5,163 nucleotides of DNA from Chthoniobacter sp. GTDB taxonomy: Bacteria; Verrucomicrobiota; Verrucomicrobiia; Chthoniobacterales; Chthoniobacteraceae. The notes below the pieces were generated by a model. It saw only the letters and a program-made list of their open reading frames with translations. It did no database searches and had not been told where the DNA came from. Position numbers and translations under genes: made by a program. Positions 1 to 5,163 of the stretch are shown in pieces (the first letter of the stretch is position 1; every line of letters begins with the position of its first letter). Location: NCBI GenBank assembly GCA_025352865.1, contig JANXSB010000308.1, positions 1 through 5,163 of the forward strand, given 5' to 3'.

Positions 1-3000
1 CTGGGTCTCGGTGTTCTTCGAGAGCACTTCGTTGAGACGTACATTCGCCGTCGCTGGCGGCGGCACGTAGGCGGTATTCACCGTCCACGTTTTCGACACA
101 GTCGCCGCCGCGGGCGTGCCGGAGGTGAGCGGGTAAAGGAACGTATCATCCTGATAGTAGCCCGGGTTGGAGGCGTCGTTTTTTCCAATGACCGTGACGG
201 TGTGCGTACCGTTGGCGAGGCCGGTCAGGCTGATCGTCGGGAACGAGGTGAACGGCGAGTTATTCGTGACCGGGATTTCCGCGCTGTAGGCGCCGTTATC
301 GAGCTTCCATTTGTAAGCCGTCCAGCCCCAGCCCTGCGGCAGATAGCTGGCCCAATCGAACGTCCCGCCAGGACCAACGGTGAGCGTCGCACTCGTCGAG
401 TTCGTCGTGCCGACAGGCTCGCCCGAAATGACGATGCCGTGCGGCTGCAACGCGCCGATATTGCGTCCGCCAAAGCCCGTGCCGATGGCCGGCGAATCCG
501 GCAGGAGTTGCGCCGCTGCGCGCGCCTGCGCGGCGGTGACGCTGGCGACGGACGTACCCGTGAGGACGCCGATATTCAGCCGCGGATCGACGACGCGATT
601 GCCGCCGTTGCTCGTGCCGATCCACGGCACGGACAGGATGTTGTTGTCACCGATAACGGTGTAATTGGCCGCGAAGTATTTCACCTGCAGATTCGCGCAG
701 TCGTAGATGATGTTGTCCCGCGCGTAGAGGCCCGAGCCCACGGTGGCGGGCGCCGGAGTGGTGCCATCGTCCGCCCAGATGAATGCGCCAATGTCGCTAA
801 GCGGGCTGCCGCTGATTTCTTTCGCAACGTGCATCACCGTGTTGTTAAACATCGCAACGCGCCCGCCGCCGGAAGACTGGCTCTTGCTGAGGAAGACGTG
901 ATCCACGTCGTAGAAGACGTTGTTCACGATCGTCCAATCGGAATACTGGCTGGCGAAATCCACGCCGCCGGAAATCGCACTTCCGGTATCGGCCCCGGCG
1001 AAATCGGTGCGGGTGGGATCGCGGTGGACGTGCAGAAAGACGTTGCCTTCGATCCACGCATCCGTGCTGTCGAGATCGAGGCAGTCGTCGCTCGCACCGT
1101 CGAAGATGCAGTTGATGACCTGAAAGATCGGACCCACGCCAACGCCCAGCCGCTGACCTCCGGTGAAGTCCCAAGTGTCGTTAAAGCCGTAGCTGTGGCC
1201 GAAATAACAATCGCGCGCGATGGCGTGGCCACCTGCCATGACGCCTCCGAGGCTGTGCAGCAATTCGGGCTGGAGTCGATCCGCGACAAAGCCCGGATCG
1301 GGATAGGTCGGGAACACACAGTTTTGAAAAATGAACGACGCCGTGTCGGTCGAAATGTATTGCACCGCGGGTACTCCAGACGCCGGCCAAGTCAGGTGAT
1401 CGAAAAAGACGATCGCGTTATTGACGTGAATCTGCGCGGTGTGGCCACCGATCGTCGTCCCGCCGCCATCCGAAAAATTAACGTAGAAAAGCTGGCTCTC
1501 GACGGTCGTGTTAATGAAATCGATGCTGCCCCAGTTGCCCGCCGCCGTCGGCTCTTTGGCGAAAACCACGCGCTGCGTGTCGGTGCCGTTCGCGACGATC
1601 TTGCCCGTGCCATTGACCGTGATCGTCACGCCCGACGCGATATAAACCGTCGTACCCGCGCCGATGGTGAGCGTGATACCGGCAGGAACGATGAGGTTCG
1701 CGGTGACGCGATACGGCCCCGCAGCCGCGGTCCAGTTCGTGTTCACCGCGAGCGTGCCGCTGGCGGTGACAACACTCGCGTCGTCATACCAAACGTCGTA
1801 AGTCAGACGCTCCGTTTCGACGCTGTTTCCATCGAATGCCTGGATGAGCACTTTGTTGATGCCCGGCACGAGCGCCACGCTGCTCGCCGTCCACGTCGCC
1901 TGCCACGCACTCCATGTCGCGGCCACACCATTCACTTTCACCGACCGCGTGGTGATCGAGTTCGCCACGCCGCCAAGCGTGGTCGTCGCCGTGGTCGTGT
2001 GCGGATAGCCGCTCGCCACCGCGGGAAAGGTCGTCACCGCGATGTTCAGCGGGATGAGTGTGGCGAGGTAGGCGTTGCGCGACGCCTGGAAGGTCTTGAT
2101 GCTGTCGATCTGCGCCTGCGCGACCACGCCGCCGAGCACATAATCGGCGAGCGCGTTGAAATTCGCCGTCGCGAAAGTCGTCGTCAGCAGCTCATGGAGA
2201 TGCTGGTAGTAGAGCGGCACGAACGCCGGGAATTTCATGACCGAATTCAGCACCGTCGGTCCGTTGGCCGCGGCGTCGTCCTTGTTCACCATGCGGTAAA
2301 GTCCGTGCGCATTGTAGGCCGGCACCGTGTCGCCCTGGCCGCAGATCGTATCGAGATCGTAAGGCACGAATTTCGCGCGCGTGTCGGTCTTGCCGAAATA
2401 CAAATAGAAGTCGTCGCCGTAGCCGTTCGAGATGTTTGTCTCCGTGTTGTCCACGATGGTTTGCACGGCGAAGAACCGCATCCATTCATCCACATCCACC
2501 ACCGCCTGCACAGCGGTCTGGTAATCGGCGGTGTAGCTCGTATTGAAGGCCGCGTCCGAGGTGCCTTTCGTGAGCACCTGCGTGAGGTTGATGAGATCGG
2601 TCCAGTCATCCTCGCTCGAGTTCGTGTGCTTGAACCAGACCGTGCGATATGGATCGGCTGGCCCCTGGCCGGCGATCGGTGCTTTGTAAGACAGATCACC
2701 CTCCGACATCGTGTTCGTCGGCACGGTGAAATCGTAGCGCTGCGAACGGTAGAGATTGCCCGAGCTGTCGAGCGGAAAATGGTGGTTCACAAAGTCGCCG
2801 TTCTGCACTTCGTTGCCGGCGTAAAAGCCGAAGCTCGGCGTGCCCGCGTTGATCGCGTTCACGGCGTTCCAGCGCACCTGCACCGGACGCGACTCCGGGC
2901 CGGCGAGTCCGGCTTGGCGGAACAGTGCGCTGCCGAAAAGCTGGCTTTGCGTGTACTGCGTGTTGAGGTTGAGCGACGTCACCTTTTTCCATATTTCGCT

Positions 3001-4347
3001 GTTCGCAAACGCGACGTTCAGGCATTGCGGCAGTCTTTTCCGGCTGCCGTGTCCGCGATTGCGGCTGCCCGTGAGGTAGCGCAAATCGGTACCCGTGCCA
3101 TCGACTGATATCCATGTGGTGTTGAACTTCGCGTGGCTGTAGCTCTGGTCGGCCGCCGTTTCACCCGGCCCATAGGCATACGGCGGCGCGGGCGTCGTCG
3201 CATTGATCTGCACGAGTTCCGCTTTATCCGCTGGCTTCATCACCATGCGGTAAATCGGCTCCGCGCCGGAATAAACCGTGTCATCCACCTGATACAGACA
3301 GTTCTGCGTCTGCACCGTGTTAAAGCTCTCGTCGAGCTGCGGTGCAGGCCAGTAGCGCGTGTGGTTTGCACCGTCCTTCGCATCGAAATAAAACTCGACG
3401 ATCGCCCCATTAACCTGCGCCGGGATCGTCACGCCATAGACGCCGACGCCCGCCAGCGCGTCGCCGTGCGCGCCGTCGTCGAACATCACCGCCGTCGTGA
3501 AAGCCGGGTCCGTGTAGGGCGACACCGCTGCCGCGACGCGCCAATGGAGCGTCACCACGGGCACACTCGCCTCGTCATTCACGACCTTCGCGGTGATCGT
3601 CACCATATCGGTGTGCAGCGGCACCAGCGGAAAATGCGCGACACCGGAAACGACCGGCGCGATGTCGCTCGACGCCACCGAATTTGCCGCACCGGGAGTG
3701 CCGTTGGTCACGGTGCTCGCCGCCCAGTTCTGACCGTTGGCGTTGGAAAAATTCGCGTTAATGAGTTCGAGCGACTTGCTTTTCGCGTAAGGATCGGTGC
3801 CCGTCTGGAAGGTCGGCGTGCTGTTCGGCCCGCCGTCCGCCGGCGAATCCCAGTTCCACCCGCGATGCCCCCAGTCCGCGAAATAATCCCGCCGCCGCAC
3901 GCCCCAGTCGCCGTCATCCGCGTAGCTCACATCGTTGATCGCCGCGCCCGCGGCATTCACCATGACGATGTGATCCGCGCTGTTGCTCAGGATGCCGCCA
4001 TTCGGCTGCGTGAGCCCCGCGACCACCGTCTGCCAGCCCGACGACGCGATATAGTTTGCCACCGCCGGATACTTCGCGTGAAAGACCGCCGGATTCGCCG
4101 TCACCACGAGATACGCACCCGCCCCGATCGTCGTCCCTGCCGGAAAAGTGTAGCTCACACCGCTCGTAATCTTCCACCCGCTCAGGTCCACACTCGCTCC
4201 GCCCGTGTTGTAGATCTCGATGTATTCCTCCGTCGTCAGTTCCGACGCCGGGTGATACATGATTTCATTGATGACAACGGCCGCCCGACCGGAGACGGCC
4301 AGAGACGCGAAAACAAGAAGGGCGAGGGTGAGGAGGCGTTGATTCAT
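1..4347 (-). CDS. Very large secreted multidomain protein: lamin tail, CotH-kinase-like and parallel beta-helix regions (3' end beyond window)
   Basis: Manual translation of the minus strand gives 1449 codons without a stop up to the window edge, so the C-terminus is missing. Residues 1-22 form a signal peptide (MNQRLLTLALLVFASLAVSG, then RA; probable cleavage after A22). Residues 24 to about 150 are a lamin tail domain (INEIMYHP, EEYIEIYNTG, LSGWKI). A linker ending TPGAANS (217-223) follows. Residues about 230-345 look like a beta-sandwich (MFDDGAHGD, GVYGVTIPAQ). Residues about 366-700 resemble a CotH kinase: RNRGHGSR (429-436), LNLNTQY, NEVQNGDF with E513, DDFYLYFG, and VPYDLD with D664 and D666, the likely metal-binding acidic pair. 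About 775-870 is Ig-like. About 884-1297 is a right-handed parallel beta-helix (NCIFDG, DDCLDLD at 1087-1093). About 1300-1430 is Ig-like, and NVRLNEVLSKN (1435-1445) looks like the start of a second lamin tail domain. CotH proteins are atypical protein kinases; activity and substrate here are unknown. An in-frame ATG at 4368 (MVKNPSPMNQ...) is an alternative start; neither start has a clear Shine-Dalgarno. I chose 4347 for its compact signal peptide. Confidence 0.9.
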   Translation of the reverse strand, partial: MNQRLLTLALLVFASLAVSGRAAVVINEIMYHPASELTTEEYIEIYNTGGASVDLSGWKITSGVSYTFPAGTTIGAGAYLVVTANPAVFHAKYPAVANYIASSGWQTVVAGLTQPNGGILSNSADHIVMVNAAGAAINDVSYADDGDWGVRRRDYFADWGHRGWNWDSPADGGPNSTPTFQTGTDPYAKSKSLELINANFSNANGQNWAASTVTNGTPGAANSVASSDIAPVVSGVAHFPLVPLHTDMVTITAKVVNDEASVPVVTLHWRVAAAVSPYTDPAFTTAVMFDDGAHGDALAGVGVYGVTIPAQVNGAIVEFYFDAKDGANHTRYWPAPQLDESFNTVQTQNCLYQVDDTVYSGAEPIYRMVMKPADKAELVQINATTPAPPYAYGPGETAADQSYSHAKFNTTWISVDGTGTDLRYLTGSRNRGHGSRKRLPQCLNVAFANSEIWKKVTSLNLNTQYTQSQLFGSALFRQAGLAGPESRPVQVRWNAVNAINAGTPSFGFYAGNEVQNGDFVNHHFPLDSSGNLYRSQRYDFTVPTNTMSEGDLSYKAPIAGQGPADPYRTVWFKHTNSSEDDWTDLINLTQVLTKGTSDAAFNTSYTADYQTAVQAVVDVDEWMRFFAVQTIVDNTETNISNGYGDDFYLYFGKTDTRAKFVPYDLDTICGQGDTVPAYNAHGLYRMVNKDDAAANGPTVLNSVMKFPAFVPLYYQHLHELLTTTFATANFNALADYVLGGVVAQAQIDSIKTFQASRNAYLATLIPLNIAVTTFPAVASGYPHTTTATTTLGGVANSITTRSVKVNGVAATWSAWQATWTASSVALVPGINKVLIQAFDGNSVETERLTYDVWYDDASVVTASGTLAVNTNWTAAAGPYRVTANLIVPAGITLTIGAGTTVYIASGVTITVNGTGKIVANGTDTQRVVFAKEPTAAGNWGSIDFINTTVESQLFYVNFSDGGGTTIGGHTAQIHVNNAIVFFDHLTWPASGVPAVQYISTDTASFIFQNCVFPTYPDPGFVADRLQPELLHSLGGVMAGGHAIARDCYFGHSYGFNDTWDFTGGQRLGVGVGPIFQVINCIFDGASDDCLDLDSTDAWIEGNVFLHVHRDPTRTDFAGADTGSAISGGVDFASQYSDWTIVNNVFYDVDHVFLSKSQSSGGGRVAMFNNTVMHVAKEISGSPLSDIGAFIWADDGTTPAPATVGSGLYARDNIIYDCANLQVKYFAANYTVIGDNNILSVPWIGTSNGGNRVVDPRLNIGVLTGTSVASVTAAQARAAAQLLPDSPAIGTGFGGRNIGALQPHGIVISGEPVGTTNSTSATLTVGPGGTFDWASYLPQGWGWTAYKWKLDNGAYSAEIPVTNNSPFTSFPTISLTGLANGTHTVTVIGKNDASNPGYYQDDTFLYPLTSGTPAAATVSKTWTVNTAYVPPPATANVRLNEVLSKNTETQ

Positions 4348-4393
4348 TGGGGACGGATTTTTCACCATAGCCGCAACCAAGATTTCCGCCGGG

Positions 4394-4420
4394 AATATAA
4401 CAGATTTGTAACAAAAATAC
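4394..4420 (-). promoter_or_regulatory. AT-rich island, probable promoter and operator region of the large secreted-protein gene
   Basis: This short AT-rich stretch stands out from the GC-rich surroundings, 47-73 bp upstream of the ATG at 4347. On the minus strand it holds TATATT (4399-4394), a five-of-six match to a -10 box; the corresponding -35 position (CAGTAT, 4422-4417) is poor. Within it, TTTGT-A-ACAAA (4405-4415) is a perfect palindrome of 5-bp arms around one base, which could be a protein-binding site or chance in AT-rich DNA. A start near 4387 would give a leader of about 40 nt to ATG 4347, or about 19 nt to ATG 4368. Confidence 0.3.
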
Positions 4421-4430
4421 TGACCCCAGT

Positions 4431-4446
4431 GGCCTGCTGGCCTGCT
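4431..4446. repeat. Exact tandem duplication of an 8-bp unit (GGCCTGCT twice)
   Basis: GGCCTGCT occurs at 4431-4438 and again immediately at 4439-4446. It lies in the non-coding spacer between the two divergent genes, upstream of both putative promoters. It may be a slippage product or a pair of binding sites; nothing in the sequence decides between these. Confidence 0.6.
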
Positions 4447-4512
4447 CCCCGAAAGCTGATCCAAGGCCGACGGGCCAATCCGAATTCGCACTGCGTTGCG
4501 CCTCCGCCGCCC

Positions 4513-4542
4513 TTGCCAACCGGCGGTTTCCCGCCGTATAAA
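4513..4542 (+). promoter_or_regulatory. Putative sigma70-type promoter of the ExbB/TolQ-family gene
   Basis: TTGCCA (4513-4518) matches the -35 consensus at five of six bases, and TATAAA (4537-4542) matches the -10 consensus at five of six, with an 18-bp spacer. Transcription would be expected to start at about 4548-4550, on or beside the ATG at 4549. That implies a leaderless message, or a very short leader if translation begins at ATG 4561. The absence of a Shine-Dalgarno before either ATG fits this. The call is by eye from consensus, so the start point is inferred. Confidence 0.5.
4521..4536. repeat. Perfect 6-bp inverted repeat lying in the promoter spacer
   Basis: CGGCGG (4521-4526), a TTTC loop, then CCGCCG (4531-4536) form a perfect GC-only stem. 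It fills most of the gap between the -35 and -10 boxes of the plus-strand promoter, a position typical of repressor operators. A further CCGCCG at 4504-4509 could pair with the same middle arm. GC-rich trinucleotide-like runs arise often by chance in such a genome, so a regulatory role is only a possibility. Confidence 0.4.
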
Positions 4543-4548
4543 CTCCCC

Positions 4549-5163
4549 ATGATCGACTACATGCAAAAAGGCGGCCCGCTGATGTGGCTCATTCTCTTCT
4601 GCAGCGTGCTTGCCGGCGCGGTCTTCCTGGAACGCGCCACCTACTTCCACCGCATCACCGTCCGCGTGGGCGAATTCATGCGCGGGCTGGCGAATCTCGT
4701 CGAGCATCGGCGCTTCGCCGAGGCGCAGATGGAATGTGCGAGCACGCCCACGCCGGTCACGCGCGTCATCCACGCCGCGATCCTGCGGCATCAGGCCACG
4801 CGCGCGGAGCTGAAGGACATCGTCTCCGAGGCTGGCCAGCTCGAAGTCCCGCGCCTCGAGCGCCGGCTCGGCATCCTCGCCACGATCGCTTTCATCGCCC
4901 CACTCATCGGGCTGCTCGGCACCGTCGTCGGGCTCATCGAGGCCTTCGTGAACATCTCGACGCAAAGCGGTTTCGCGGGTGCGACGGACATCGCCAGCGG
5001 CATTTACCAAAGCCTGCTCACCACCGCGGCGGGGCTGGTCGTGGCGATTCCGTGCGCCGTCGGCTACAGCTACCTTTCCTCGCGCGTGAATGCGCTGATG
5101 CACGACATGGAGCGCGCGGGCATCGAGATCGTGAACCTCATCACCGAGCACCGCCACGCGCCG
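4549..5163 (+). CDS. MotA/TolQ/ExbB-family proton channel subunit (3' end beyond window)
   Basis: The 205 codons read here lack a stop, but ExbB/TolQ proteins are usually about 200-240 residues, so little is missing. The three-helix family layout is clear: TM1 at about 11-27 (LMWLILFCSV...), a cytoplasmic segment at about 30-105 rich in charged residues, TM2 at about 107-130 containing GLLGTVVGLIEAF (121-133), and TM3 at about 155-177 within GIYQSLLTTAAGLVVAIP (151-168). Members form inner-membrane channels with ExbD/TolR and use the proton gradient to energise TonB-dependent uptake, Tol-Pal function or related envelope work. Sequence alone does not separate ExbB from TolQ, so no symbol is given. 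Thr159 and Thr160 fit the conserved TM3 threonine position, but the place of the usual Glu in GIxEAL is Gln154. The start at 4549 gives MIDYMQKGGPLMW, a normal N-terminus for the family; ATG 4561 is an alternative. No Shine-Dalgarno precedes either. The adjacent large secreted-protein gene is transcribed divergently. Confidence 0.93.
   Translation, partial: MIDYMQKGGPLMWLILFCSVLAGAVFLERATYFHRITVRVGEFMRGLANLVEHRRFAEAQMECASTPTPVTRVIHAAILRHQATRAELKDIVSEAGQLEVPRLERRLGILATIAFIAPLIGLLGTVVGLIEAFVNISTQSGFAGATDIASGIYQSLLTTAAGLVVAIPCAVGYSYLSSRVNALMHDMERAGIEIVNLITEHRHAP

Noticed and set aside
1..3108. A very long open frame on the plus strand (open from the window start, GTG at 202, 968 codons to the TGA at 3106-3108).
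   Set aside because: It is in exact codon register with the minus-strand gene, so its stops could arise only from TTA, CTA or TCA codons there, which GC-rich coding avoids. Its product is rich in Arg, Ala, Val, His and Asp with no recognisable domain, while the minus strand shows a signal peptide and several clear domains.
2287..3254. A 14-bp exact direct repeat (CACCATGCGGTAAA at 2287-2300 and 3241-3254).
   Set aside because: Both copies are in frame and encode YRMV, at residues 366-369 and about 684-687. The flanking protein and DNA differ, so this looks like coincidence and not a repeated module.
3914..4177. Shorter minus-strand open frames overlapping the large gene, for example 3914-4177 and 2286-2699.
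   Set aside because: They are out of frame with the recognised domains and have low-complexity Arg/Gly/Ser/Thr-rich translations typical of shadow frames.
4419..4430. Short hairpin ACTG-ACCC-CAGT in the spacer.
   Set aside because: The 4-bp arms are too short to distinguish from chance, and no T-run follows to suggest a terminator.
4265..4550. Minus-strand open frames crossing the spacer (4265-4519 and 4362-4550).
   Set aside because: They cover both putative promoters and, in the first case, the start of the large gene in another frame. They have no motif, no membrane or signal pattern and no ribosome binding site.

Overview
The window looks like a moderately GC-rich bacterial chromosome carrying two protein genes transcribed away from each other from a shared 201-bp spacer (4348-4548). 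Both genes run off the window. The best guess for the host is Verrucomicrobiota, possibly an Opitutales-like member. This rests on the gene content: a very large secreted protein combining lamin-tail, CotH-kinase-like and beta-helix regions, next to a MotA/TolQ/ExbB gene. Planctomycetota or another PVC lineage is possible, and no rRNA or marker gene settles it.

Left part (4347 down to 1, minus strand): one uninterrupted reading frame of at least 1449 codons, with no stop before the edge. Reading from its N-terminus it has a signal peptide, a lamin tail domain (LTD), a beta-sandwich region, a CotH-kinase-like domain, a second Ig-like region, a right-handed parallel beta-helix region and a third Ig-like region. 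A second LTD appears to begin just before the edge. It is a secreted or surface protein of unknown substrate. The long open frame on the opposite strand (1-3108) is a codon-usage shadow of this gene.

Spacer (4348-4548): an AT-rich island (4394-4420) with a short palindrome probably holds the promoter of the minus-strand gene. A good sigma70-type promoter (4513-4542) sits directly against the plus-strand gene, with a GC-rich inverted repeat between its -35 and -10 boxes. There is also an exact 8-bp tandem duplication (4431-4446).

Right part (4549-5163, plus strand): 205 codons of a MotA/TolQ/ExbB-family proton-channel subunit, nearly full length for the family but without its stop codon. An ExbD/TolR partner would be expected just beyond the edge. 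The two genes have no evident shared pathway beyond both acting in the cell envelope. I see no RNA gene, CRISPR array, insertion sequence or phage gene. This is mostly ordinary sequence with a few architectural and regulatory points worth checking.
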